Assembly: GCF_003144115.1 (NCBI RefSeq)
Contig: NW_020312017.1
Location: 1-64,000, forward strand
Source of the DNA: Tilletiopsis washingtonensis
Lineage: Eukaryota > Basidiomycota > Exobasidiomycetes > Entylomatales
DNA length: 64,000 bases
Reading direction: 5' to 3'
The notes under the pieces were generated by a model. It ran no database searches. It saw only the letters and a program-made list of their open reading frames with translations, and had not been told where the DNA came from. Position numbers and translations under genes: made by a program. Within the stretch, counting starts at the first letter, position 1; every line of letters starts with the position of its first letter. Below, one piece after another: positions 26,001 to 36,390 of the stretch.

Positions 26001-27486
26001 GCGAGAAGAGGCTGGACGGGCCGAAAATGTCGAGCGGAAAGTCCTCTACGTCTACGCAGTCGATGAACTGGCGGTGCACGGAGATGAGACCGTCGGGAAA
26101 GCCGTCGACCGAGCGCTTGCAGCCCCACATCACGGCCGCGCGCCGCGTCTTGTCGTCGACCTCGCAGCGAGCGATGCGCGACGCGAGCACCACTGCCTCT
26201 TCGATGCGTGCGCGCCTCGCATCTGTGCGAGCCATGTGCCGCAGTATGGCGTCGAGCAGGAGCGTGTAGCGCGGAATGCGCTGCACAGGCTCCATGAGCA
26301 GCTCGCGCAGGCCGATGTTCCCCATCCCGGCGGTGCTCTGCTTCGTCCGCTGCGGGTCGCACACAGCGTCAGTCTCGCAGCGCGTGCACTGCCAGGCCGC
26401 TCGCGAAGCTCACCTCGACGAACTCGCGGAAGCCGCGGTTGCTCTTCATCATGCTCTGCTCAATGTGCTTGGCCTTTTCAAAGTTTTGGAAGTACTCCGA
26501 GTAGCAGGAAAAGCAGGCCATCTGCGGGATGTCAGTCGTGCATTGCCGGTAGCGCTGACGCTGCGCTCACATGCCGGTGCAGAACGTCGCCGAGATTCTC
26601 GCGCTCTGCGCTCTGCACACAGAGCTCCAGCTCGCGCAGAAACGCCATGTTGGCGCCGACGATCTCGCCGATGTTGCCAAAGAGACGCTGCGCTTCGTAG
26701 CGCGGCAGCACTGCCGTGTCGACGTCGAGCGCGAGAGCGCGCAACGGCCGGGCGTAGCGCTGTGGGGCAAGCGGCATCAGTCCTGACTCGCAGCATGCGG
26801 CCACTGTCGTCAGCGCGCGACGCATACAGCCCGGCGACTCACAGTTGCGAGCGCCTCTATCCTGCGCACATAGCTCCGCTCCGTGTCCAGCAGCTCCTGC
26901 AGCCGGCCCTCGAACTTGGCCCGCTCCTTCTCTGAGTCGGCCCCACTCGGTGCTGCGGGACCCGCAGCTGAGGCATGAGTTGGCGGCGGCCGGCTCGACG
27001 AGGCTTCGCCCCAGCCAAAGCGCGGCGCATGCGTCTCGAACGTGTCAAGCGCGCCGGACTGGTCGAGCACCAGGCTGCCGAGATGTGCGAGGATGGCAGA
27101 GGCTGTCGGGTCCGGTCAGGTCTGTGTGCTGCTTCACCAGCAGAGCCACTCACAGGCGTTGCCGCTGCTGCCCATCAATGGCGTGTCCTCTGCCTCGCCC
27201 CGCTCGAGCACCACGTCGTAGTGCTCCGCACACGCCGGCGCCTCGCACAAGTCCCAGTCGAAGCGGCACGGCGCCTCCTCGGCGGCCGCCTGCCCGGCAT
27301 CGTCCCCGCTGATCGAGAAGCGCGCCGGCGAGGAGCGTGCGCCAGGCGTGCCAATGCCGGCAAACGGCCGCGGGCTGCTCGCGCCGAAGACTGCGCTGCC
27401 GGGCGCCGCACAGGGCGATGGCGAGGGCCGCGTCGGCGAGCGCGGGCGCAGCGACGGCAGCTTGAAGGGCGAGAGAGGCCGCGACA
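23090..27486 (-). CDS. Rho-family guanine nucleotide exchange factor (DH domain) with coiled-coil tail
   Basis: This long multi-exon gene starts MSRPLSPFKLPSLRPRSPTR. After about 170 residues a Dbl-homology domain begins (LLDTERSYVRRIEAL), continues with RLFGNIGEIVGANMAFLRELE and reaches the characteristic GLRELLMEPVQRIPRYTLLLDAIL. A PH-like region follows (LHCSLFLFDDCIAVVKR, RIELGFRGTIDLMDV). After that come a domain with HITGEKWTSRLVRQY and NNLWRAQALYKAREG, about 400 residues of Ser/Pro/Gly-rich disorder, and a C-terminal coiled coil (EGLLRRLDDWIEEAAEREK, KVQVLERKCELLTALEQDG) ending with VAVYRKLLVSNGLLPSESQ. DH domains activate Rho or Cdc42 GTPases in polarity and cytokinesis. Which GTPase is used cannot be told. 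The upstream leader is CT-rich. Confidence 0.85.
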
Positions 27487-28332
27487 TGGGCCTCAAGGGC
27501 GCGAGCGGATGTGAGAGCGGGCCAGCACCGTCAATGAGGGCAAAGCTACACAGAAAAGGGTGGCAGACGTCGACGATGGTGGAGGTCGTGCGGGCAGAGC
27601 GGCGCCGCGGCGCGGGGCAGCCGTGAGCGTGTTGCTCTCGGTCCCTGACCTGACGCGTCGCTCGCCGCACGCGCGCGCGCCTGTGAGCAGAGTCACGTGC
27701 GCTGGTAACCCTTTAGCAGTGGGCACAAATTAACAGGGTGCAGCCCAGCACCACTGTCAGGAGTAGCATAGCAATCAAGCCACAGATTGGGCATTTGAGA
27801 TCCAGCACCCTTTGCAGCACCAGCCAAGGCTGCATGTACACTGTGGGAGACACACGGGGTCTGGACTAGTAGTGAAAGCCCATCAGGCCCAATTGGAGGG
27901 CTGTCTTGCATCCCTGAGAGGATTTCTTGAAACATATGTCTGTTACCACAGTGCCAACAAAGCCTGCAGCTTCACCACTCCTTTTCCTGTCCTTCACTGC
28001 CTCGGCCTCTCAACACAGAACCTGTAGTCAAAATCTGCTTTTCCCCTGTCCAGCAATGCATCATTCTTATTCTACAAGACGTTGCCAGAGGACCGCTTAC
28101 GTCAGCCATAGCTGCGTGCGCGGCGCGGCGCCGGCGCTCCTTGATCTCCCGCTTCCACTGCACCCCATCAACCGCCTGCCTGCTTCGCACAGCTGCAACT
28201 CTTAGCACACTCGGCTTGCGACGCAAAGCTCTTCAGCCACAAGCACGTCGATCTCCGGAGTTCTGACCGTCGCACCTTTCGTTCTTCCCGCCCCATCTTC
28301 CGCGGTTCCCTCGCCCTTGGCGTTCTTTCGTC
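27487..28332. promoter_or_regulatory. Divergent intergenic region between the RhoGEF gene and NAA10, with a lower-GC island
   Basis: These 846 bases separate two head-to-head genes. Bases about 27710-28090 are visibly poorer in GC than the surroundings and contain no splice-like or motif-bearing frame. An open frame on the minus strand (27693-27935) lacks an ATG. The last 200 bases before NAA10 are pyrimidine-rich. Confidence 0.5.
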
Positions 28333-28967
28333 ATGAACATCCGGCCGGCGACCCTCGCCGACCAGCTCGGCATGCAGAACTGCAACCTGCACAACCTGCC
28401 CGAGAACTACACGATGCGCTACTACCTCTACCACGCGCTGACGTGGCCGCAGCTGAGCTTCGTGGCGACGGACGAGAAGGGGCGGGTGGTCGGGTACATC
28501 CTGGGCAAGATGTGAGTTGTGCTGTGCTTGCGAATCTCTGGCGAGCGGACGCCGCAGCCTCGCGCTGCAGCTTCAGCGAAGCGAGACGCACCGCACGGGA
28601 CTGCCAGCTGACCGCTTGTGCGCCAGGGAGGAGGAGCCGTCCGACGGTGTGCCGCATGGGCATGTCACGTCGATCTCCGTGCTGCGCTCCTACCGGCGGC
28701 TCGGCCTGGCGAAGAAGCTCATGACGCAGTCGCAAGAGGCGATGCGCGACGTCTTCCAAGCGCGCTACGTGTCGCTGCATGTGCGGCAGACGAACCGCGC
28801 GGCCATCGGCCTGTACCGCGACACGCTCGGCTTCGAGGTGCACGAGGTGGAGAAGGGCTACTGTGAGTGCCGCGCTGATGTTCGCGTGGACGCTGGCTGA
28901 CGCCGGACTGCGGCACACAGACGCCGACGGCGAGGACGCGCTGGGCATGCGCCTGACATTAAGTTGA
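28333..28967 (+). CDS. NAA10: N-terminal acetyltransferase NatA catalytic subunit Naa10/Ard1
   Basis: Three exons (28333-28511, 28627-28862, 28921-28967) encode 153 residues. The protein begins [19 protein letters not shown] and carries the Ard1 segments [38 protein letters not shown] and [20 protein letters not shown], the last containing the acetyl-CoA loop RxxGx[20 protein letters not shown] and [16 protein letters not shown] close the GNAT fold. Naa10 with Naa15 acetylates the N-termini of nascent proteins at the ribosome after methionine removal. Metazoan and yeast proteins often have an acidic or Ser-rich tail; here the protein stops right after the GNAT domain. Confidence 0.96.
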
Positions 28968-29800
28968 AATGGCACCTTGAAACGAGATCTGCAGAGGATG
29001 AGCTGGCGGGAAACTAGGGCGGTATGAGAGTAGGAGCAAGTCTGATCCATGCAGGCTGCTGCAGATCTCGGCTGCTCGGTGCTGGAGCGAACCCAGCTAC
29101 TGGCGTGTGTCAGCCTGCGTGAGCATAGCTTATAGAGCGTGCCGGCTGATCGAGCTGCGCTGCTCAAGCCGGTCCCGTTGCCGTAGCCGAGCATGACGCC
29201 AGGCGGGTTGCGGTCTCGGCTGCCCGCTGCTGCTCGTATGCCCGGCAATGTTCAGCCTCGCACGCCGCCCAGCGATGCGCACGCTGCAGCGCCAGCGCCT
29301 GCCGCATGCCTGCGGCGGCGTGCGAGAGGCTTGCTGCAGGCCCTTGTCATAAGACTTGTTGTCGCCTTCGGACCGGCATTCTGATTCTCATGCTTCGTCT
29401 TGAGAACTGATGGCTTGCAGAGGATCCGAGGCGAGGCACGCGGAAGGAAGCGACGGCGCGCCGAGGCGAGGCACACGCGCGGCGCGCACGGCCCGCGTGC
29501 GGCGGCTGCCTGCTGCGTCCTGGCGCGCCGCGCTCTGCCTTCCGACCATCACCATCCTCGCACCTCGCCCGCTGTCCACTCCTCAATACCCGCAGCCTGC
29601 CCGTCTCACAAGCTAGCGCGAGCCACAGCATCACCGCGTCACTCACCGTCACCGTCGACCTCGAGCTGCGGGTCTAGCTTCTCGACGCCGCAAACCGGCA
29701 TCTGCAAGCCCAAGCCTGGCCATCTCCGCCACGGACTGATCTCACCTCGAGCCACACACCAGCCGCGCGAGCCGCGCATTGCTCTGTCAAACCGGTCCTC
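28968..29800. other. Intergenic region between NAA10 and BET3
   Basis: No gene is supported in 833 bases. A minus-strand frame of about 300 codons runs over this region and over NAA10 but has no motif and is best read as an antisense shadow. CT-rich stretches occur from about 29520 towards BET3. Confidence 0.45.
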
Positions 29801-30775
29801 ATGTCCGCCAATGCGAAGGCCTTGAAAGCGCTGGGAGAGGATGCGTGGAAGAATCGGGCAGACAAAGTGGTGCGTCGTGTACGCGCAAGCTAGCGGCCGC
29901 GCAGCGCTGCCGTGGCCGGGCAGAGGGCGCTGCGTCCCGCTCACACTCTGCGGACTCAGAACGCAGAGCTCTTCGCCCTCACCTACGGATCTCTCGTCGC
30001 CCAGCTGCTCAAGGACTATGAGGACGTCGCTGCGGTCAACCGGCAGCTCGACCTCATGTGCGTCTCCCCTCGCTCGCCCGCTGCGAGCCGCTGCTGCTGA
30101 CACGCGTCCTTGCTGCACACGAAGGGGCTACAACATCGGCACCCGCCTGATCGAGGACTTTCTGGCCCGGAGCGGCGTGCCGCGCTGCAATGGATTTCTC
30201 GAGACGGCTGAGGTCATCGCCAAGGTAAGTAGAGGTCCTTTAGAGGTGCTCAGTCGCGTGTGTCTTGCGCACGTTGCCTTCTCGGTCGCGCGCAAGATTG
30301 AGTACTGATCCGCAGCGACCCAGGTGGGCTTCAAGCTGTTCCTCAACATCGTTCCCAACGTGGTCACGGTGTCGGCCCCGGCTGCAGGAGCGTCCGGCGC
30401 AGGCTCGGGCACGGCTGTGCATGAGGTTGCGTTGATACTGGAGGACAATCCGCTGGCTCTCTTCGTCGAGCTGCCCGAGGACGAGCTCGACGACCCAGGC
30501 AGGAGCGGGGGGATGCGGGATCTGTGGTGGAGCAACGTCTTGTGCGGCGTGCTGCGCGGGGCGCTCGAGATGGTGAGTCCTACGCGACGCCGCATGTGGG
30601 CCGCCTTTCACCTGGCGCTGCTTTGCACTGACGCGCGGCCATCTTGGTCACGCAGGTCCAGATGCAGACGCAGGTCTACTTTGTGTCTGACACGGTGCGC
30701 GGCGACGAGACCACCGAGCTGCGCATCAAGCTTGTGCGCTACCTCGAGGAGCAGGCCCCTCTCGACGATGACTAG
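29801..30775 (+). CDS. BET3: TRAPP complex subunit Bet3 (TRAPPC3)
   Basis: Five exons (29801-29869, 29960-30057, 30125-30224, 30324-30572, 30656-30775) encode 211 residues. Family signatures in order are AELFALTYGSLVAQLLKDYE, VNRQLDLMGYNIGTRLIEDF, GFLETAEVIAKVGFKLFLNI, ILEDNPLALFVELPE and WWSNVLCGVLRGALEMVQM. The usual palmitoylated cysteine region of Bet3 (YGALV followed by C in many species) reads YGSLVAQL here, so no cysteine is visible at that point. TRAPP acts as a Rab1/Ypt1 exchange factor and ER-to-Golgi tether. An inserted Ala/Gly/Ser-rich loop (APAAGASGAGSGTAV) makes it slightly longer than the roughly 180-residue animal protein. Confidence 0.95.
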
Positions 30776-31112
30776 TGGCACGCAATGCCGACCCTATTAC
30801 GCAAATGTGTCTGATCGCCGCAAAGGGAGCGCGCTACCGCACAGCGCCTTCACCGCCGTCGCCCGCGCATTGAGGCTGTACCCCTTGGACATGCGGCTCT
30901 TGCCACACGTGACGAGCCCGCATGCACCTTCAGCATCGAGTGAGCAGGCCGGCGCTAGGAGCGGGGCGGGAAAGGCGCAAGCGCAGAGCAAGCACACAGT
31001 TGCTGCCGGGGCGGACAGCCTGCCCCAATCAGCGGGTGGCGGAGCATGCGGTGCGATGCGTCACGGCTGTCATTGCAGAGAGATGCAGGCTGCGTTGCGG
31101 TACTGAGGCGCC
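30776..31112. other. Convergent spacer between BET3 and the Zn2Cys6 gene
   Basis: These 337 bases between two convergent genes hold no recognisable gene or repeat. Confidence 0.5.
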
Positions 31113-34100
31113 TCAGCGCGGCGCCTGGTAGTGATAGCTGTCCGGCTGCACACGGTCGCCCTCTCCTGGGGCGCCCTGAGCCAGATGGTGCCCGACGGCC
31201 GACGAGCCGGCCTGCGTGCTCTGCTGGTAGGCGGCCGCGAAAGCTGCAGCCTCGGCAGCCACGTGCACTGGCAGGCCCACCTCGCCGTTGTGGCGCGAGG
31301 TGTAGGCAAGCGGATTGGCCGTGTGCGGCGCATCGGAGGTGCCGAAGAGCGAGTGGAAGATGCCGTCGACGTCGAAGGCGGCGCCGTGGGCCGCAGGAGC
31401 CTCGGAGAGCGCGTTCATGGAAGACGCGTGGAGTCCCTGGTCCGCAGTCGCCGCGTCTGCGTCGGGACCTGCAGCTGAAGGTCGGTAGGAAGAGGTGCGT
31501 GCGTGGCTGGAGACGCCGGCGAGGAGCTCGAGGGGCGCCGACCTGTGGACACGGCCCGGTCCGAAGCCCGCGGCAGCGGCTGGCACGTGTGGCAGCCTGC
31601 CGATGCCGTGCGGGCCCTCGTTCTGGAGCTGCGCCAGCACTGTGCGTGCGGGCTGAGAGCACAGAGACAGCGCGACGAGGAGGCGCCTGCTCAGAGCGAT
31701 GGTCTCGGCAACGTGCGCCCGTTCCGCCGGCGCGTCGGGCCCAAGCTCGACGATGTGCAGGTCCACTGTCAAGCCACAGCGGTCAGTCGGTGGACGACGA
31801 CGCTCAATCTTAGCAGACGCACTTTGTTCAAGATGATGCTGAAGGAGAAAGAGCGCGTTGACGCTCGCATGCGTCCAGAACCACAAACGCGCTGCCACCT
31901 CCTGGAGTGCGCAAAGGGCGGTGAGCGATCTGCACTTGTGGAGGACATGCGGAAGACGCTCACTCGCTTGCCCTTGAACAGCGACTCTAGGCCCTCGACG
32001 TCGGCCAGTGCAGCTGCCTTGAGGATGCCGGGAGCATTACTCTCGAGGTGGCGATGGAAGCGGCTGAGGAGGCGCATGGCTGCCGAATAGCACACGTCGC
32101 GCGCATCGCGCCGCCCGCCCTCTGCCCAGCTGTCGAGATAGTATGGGCTGGGCCGCTGTCAGCATCGCTCGACGCTGCTATCGAGGCGCGGCAGGCTCAC
32201 CGGAAGAGGTTGAGTTCGATGACTGCGGGAGGTAAGGCGGCGTCAGAAGAGTCAGGCTGGGCAGGCGGTTGCTGCTCACGGTCCAGCAGGGTGTTCAGCG
32301 ACCTGGCAGACATGCCTTCTGTTGTTTGCAGCATGCTGACCTCCTCGGACTGCGCACAGGGGCTTGTCAACTCGTGCATGCTTGGCGCTGGCGCTTGTGC
32401 CGTGCACGCACCAGAGTGTCCGGGAGCGATGCCCGGAAGGACCTGAGCTGTCCAAAGATGCGATCGGTCTCGACACCTGCGTCGGCCGCCGTCATCGAGT
32501 CGCGGCACATGGCTCGCTGGCTGAAGCAGGCTGCGCGCAGGCGGGACTGCAGAGCAGACATGAGCTTTCGGCCTGAGAAGCATGGCAGCTTTGGCGCTTC
32601 GCACCTTATTCTCAATCGAGATGAGCTCGCCGTGCTCCTGCACGAGATCGTGCCACGGCGACGAGCCAGGCTCGCCGAAGAGATAGCTGCGCAAGACCAG
32701 TAAGCCAGCAGCAGCCAGGCAGGGTTCACCAGGGTGACACACGGATGCTTGATCGGCTCTTCGCGCAGCAGCACGCGGCTTCCCAGCCACTGTCCGTTTT
32801 GCCTGCGGCTCAGGAGGGTGAGGACACGAACCGGGACTAGGTTGCCGATGAGGCTCACCAGGTCCAGATGCATATTTGCGTGAACTGAGAAGGCGCATGA
32901 GCGGCTGCGCGGAGTCTCTCGGCTCGAAGCACTCACGAAGGCGATGCGCATTGAGGCCTCGGCGTGCGGCGTGTCGATGGTCGGCTCCCGATCCTGCGCA
33001 GTTCAGAGCTTGAGCCGTGCATGCGGCCAGTGAGAGGCTTTGGCGACTGACCAGGCCGAGGGCATACATCATGTGCGTGACCGCCGCTAGCTGCAGCCCA
33101 ATGCCACCCCAGTGCACGCCGCAGCTCGTGATGAGGCCGAAGAGCTGGAGCATAGAGATCTGCAGCGCCTCGAAGCTGGGTAGATCCAACGGAAGCGTCG
33201 CGTCGATAGCAGCCTGCGCGGCTTCGAAGAAGAAGACTGAAGTGGCGGGAGGAGCATGAGCGCCGAGCAGAGGCTGATTGGCCATCCAACACACCGTGGC
33301 GCGAGGTGCTATCTGCCCCACGAGGCAGACCTGCCAGCGCGACGCTGCGCTCCGGCACAAACAGAACAGCACTGAGGGGAGGGTCAGCTTGCTGCGGATA
33401 CCGGGAACTGCTCGGAGTCTCACATTCCGACGATGGCCAGAGCCAGGGCCGTGTCGCGCAAGGCCTGGTCCACGTCCTCGCGGGACATGCGGTGCAGCAC
33501 GCTTGGCTGGCCAGCGTGGCTATCGTCCTGTAGCGACCGGCGCAGCTCCTCGATGCGCGGCAGGCGCACATGCCACCAGTCGACGACACTCAGCTCGAAG
33601 ATGCACCACGCAAAGTTCTCGAGGAAGTACTGGGCCAGCTTGCGCAGCGACTCGGGCAGCGGCAGCAGAGTCAGACTCTGCTCGAGTACATGCAGACGGT
33701 CTGGCGGCGACGCTGAGAGCGCGAAGAGCGACTGAGGCCCCGCGTCCCGCGCCTGCGACCCGGCCTGGCTGCTCAGCCCTAGATGCGACACAATGAGGGA
33801 CAGCTGGCCCTCGATGTGGTCGAGCCGTGAGAGCACGGCGGGAGCAGCGTGTAGCGCATCACGCCCGCTCGTCGCCCTGTTCGGGAGTCAGAACTGGCTG
33901 CGGCAGAAGGCAAGAGGGCCACTCACTGCGGACGGGTGCCACCCTCCCACTCGCACAGCTCTGCCTCGCCGCGGTCCTTGCATGCTCCGCACTGCGAGCC
34001 CCGCCAGGGATCAGCGTGCAGTGGCGGCACAGCACAGGCTCTGAGCTCACCGGCCAGCCGCGGTCGCACTTCAGCTTCCGTCGCCTGCGAGCGGGTGAGT

Positions 34101-34447
34101 GTCAGGCAGCAAGCCCCCAAGCGCGGCTGCAGATGCGAGCCCGTACCGGCAGGACTGGCAGGCTGAGGGGCGCGCAGGTCAGCAGCCCGGGAAGCGACAG
34201 CACTGACAGAGCAGCACGTACAGACAGCCTTCTTCTTCTTCTTGGCGCGGCCCGCGTCGGCGTCGGCGTCGCTCCGGCCGTGCTGGTGAGCGAGCGCCTC
34301 GATGGCCATGCTGTGTGCCGCATCCACGCCGTACATGGAAGGGCCGGCATCGTGCGACGCAGCGCCGTAGGGCTGCGGCGGCTGCGGCGGCTGTGGCGAT
34401 GCTGAGCCGCTGGCACGCGCAGCGTCTGGCGAGCGCAGCCGCTTCAT
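31113..34447 (-). CDS. Zn(II)2Cys6 fungal transcription factor
   Basis: The protein starts MKRLRSPDAARASGSASP, has a PQPPQPPQ tract and a lysine run before the zinc cluster. Exons at the 5' end are 34447-34222, a 16-nt microexon 34147-34162, 34084-34051, 33991-33927 and then from 33876; all five join in frame. The spliced cluster reads SCQSCRRRKLKCDRGWP followed by CGACKDRGEAELC, giving the six canonical cysteines. VLSRLDHIEGQLSLIVSHLG after it looks like a dimerising coiled coil. Downstream are hydrophobic helices of the fungal-specific transcription-factor domain (FLENFAWCIFELSVVDWWH, LFGLITSCGVHWGGIGLQLA, LRSFRASLPDTL). The end is YQAPR. Some later joins, for example near 33420, are not settled. 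Target genes are unknown. Confidence 0.85.
34147..34162 (-). other. 16-nt microexon of the Zn2Cys6 gene
   Basis: The microexon is flanked by a CCTCAG acceptor and a GTACGG donor; the introns are 59 and 62 nt, both with CTGAC branch-like sites. It contributes the two cysteines of the first CxxC pair of the zinc cluster. Skipping it would shift the frame. Confidence 0.7.
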
Positions 34448-34965
34448 CAGGCCAGAGGTATGCGGCAAAGAGGAGGGAGCGAGGGTTGGAAGATGAGGTT
34501 GGGAATGCGGGGAAGGCAAGGTGTGGAGGAGAGGACGACAGCCGGCGGAGGCCGCGGAGATGCCTTGGTGCGGCGCGCGGCGCGCGGCGAGGCGCGCGCA
34601 CAGGCCCCCTCGCGGCGCGCGCCCCCAACGGCTGCGCTTCTCTCGCTCCTGCCACCACATCCCTCTCCGCCTCTACATCCACCCGCCGTCACGCCTGCGT
34701 GTGCGTCTGACATTGATGACAGCCACACCTGGCGTGTTCTGCTAGGCGTACTTCCAGAGCGCTGCTCGCCGCCGCCCACACCGCACCGGCCGGATCGCCT
34801 GCTGCGTTTCGCTCTCTCCGCTCCCCGTCTTCGACTGAACGCCAGGCCAAGCCGTATTGCACAGCTTCACGCGATCTCGCCATTGTAGCTTGCACGTTCG
34901 GAGACGACCTACCAGCTCTGCCCAGCGCCGCACCTCGTCCGGACTGATCGTCACCTGGCTTTCCC
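34448..34965. promoter_or_regulatory. Divergent promoter region between the Zn2Cys6 gene and VPS51
   Basis: These 518 bases separate two head-to-head genes. The left part is G/A-rich on the plus strand, the CT leader of the Zn2Cys6 gene. The right part before 34966 is moderately CT-rich. No gene is supported. Confidence 0.5.
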
Positions 34966-35626
34966 ATGGCCCAGGCCAGCTCCTCTGCTGGCGGCTCTGC
35001 GAGCGCCCGCCCCTCTGAGGGCGCTGCCGGCATGCCACGGGCCAACGCCCTTCGCGCCTTCTACGGCCTCGCCGAGGAAAGCGACGGACCTGCCAAGGCC
35101 GCGGCGCCTGTCGGCGCGCCGCCGTCGCCGAAGCCGGACACACCAGCGTCTGCCACCTCACCAGACTCGTCTGCCTTTGCCTTGCCAGAAGCGCTCGCGG
35201 CCGTCCTCAGTGACGCAGGCTCGCCAGAGACGGGCTCCCGCGAGCATGCAGCGGCCCTGATGCACGTGCAAGCCTCGCTGCTGCGCGAGATGAGAGAGCT
35301 CGACGGCGCGCGACAGAGCCTCGTGTACAACCATCACTGGCAGCTCGTCAAGGGCGGCGAGACGCTCCGGACCGTGAGTACGACCTCGGCTTCTGGGCGC
35401 CGTCATTCGCACTACACTGGGCCTGCGAGCAGCCCTCTGCGGCCAGACACACTCCGCAGTCGCATGCTGACTCTGACTGCCTCCCTGACAACAGATGAAG
35501 GCGCGTGCGGAGGACCTGACGCCTGCTCTGGATGCGCTGCAGGGCAGCTTGTCGCGCGCAGAGGCCCTCCGCAAGGAGCTTGCTGCGGCGCTGCCGGCGA
35601 CTGGCTTCAGCGCCCCATCTCAATGA
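34966..35626 (+). CDS. VPS51: GARP complex subunit Vps51
   Basis: Two exons (34966-35373 and 35495-35626) encode 179 residues. NALRAFYGLAEES near residue 25 is the Vps51 N-terminal motif known to bind the Habc domain of the SNARE Tlg1/syntaxin 6. ALMHVQASLLREMRELDGAR and QSLVYNHHWQLVKGGETLRT followed by MKARAEDL match the conserved coiled-coil region. The short length agrees with the small fungal Vps51 and not with the long animal protein. GARP tethers endosome-derived vesicles to the trans-Golgi network. The intron is 121 nt, longer than most here. Confidence 0.9.
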
Positions 35627-36390
35627 GATGATACCATGAGCTGTACAATCTGAGCGTGGTAGCCGCGACGCACCAAGAGCGCACTGCACTGTACTTGCAG
35701 GCAGCATCTTGCTCGCGCTCCGCTTCGGATCACGAAGCACGCACTCCGCAGCTGGTACAGCACTGCTGTGCGCCGCTACACGGCCAACGGTGCGCGAGCC
35801 AGGCTATGGCGAGGTGTGCCGCTCTTGCTGAGCACCAGGGAGCGCTTGGCGACCCAGGCACATCTGTAACACAAACCACCACCACCACGACAATGGTGCT
35901 CCAGTGGGAGGATGGCGATGTCGAAACGCTTTCAGCGGCACATTGGTCTGATCTGAGTGGTGAAGCCAGAAACCTCGCACGGCGAGGCAGAGACCCAGGC
36001 GACGTGTGGCGAGCACGAACAACGCGGCAGAGCGCCGTTTTCAGCGCGGCAGAAAATGAAGTGCGTGCGGCGAGCGAAACGCAGTCTCGCAGCAGCAATT
36101 ACGGCACTCGCGCGCACCTCGCGTCGTCATTTTCACAGCGCGCGCCCGCCGCAAAGCGCAGACGAGGTACCGTTGTGCCGGAAGGGCGCCGGACGCTAAG
36201 CGTATGCAACACCGCCAGACAACGTATGTATACAAGCGCACAGACGGGCAGCATCGTTCAAGGAGGCCGTGTTGACCGTCCAGATCTCCTGCACGGCAGA
36301 GCGGGCCGCCGTGCGTGCGCTCTACTTCAGTCTCGCGTGCCCTCGTCAGACTCCGCAGCGTGCCGTGCATCAGACATGATGCATTGCGGT
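35627..36390. other. Convergent spacer between VPS51 and VAC14
   Basis: These 764 bases lie between two convergent genes. A plus-strand open frame of about 266 codons (35656-36456) has no motif, no CT leader and runs antisense into VAC14. A short CCACCA-type run is at 35877-35891. I see nothing else. Confidence 0.45.

Noticed and set aside
27693-27935. 80-codon minus-strand frame in the lower-GC island
   Set aside because: It lacks an ATG and I could not relate it to any protein family or mobile element.
34163-34221. A direct splice of exon 1 of the Zn2Cys6 gene to exon 34084-34051
   Set aside because: The GTGCTG donor gives VCTRRKLKC, which keeps the frame but lacks the first cysteine; the microexon model restores the full cluster with better splice sites.
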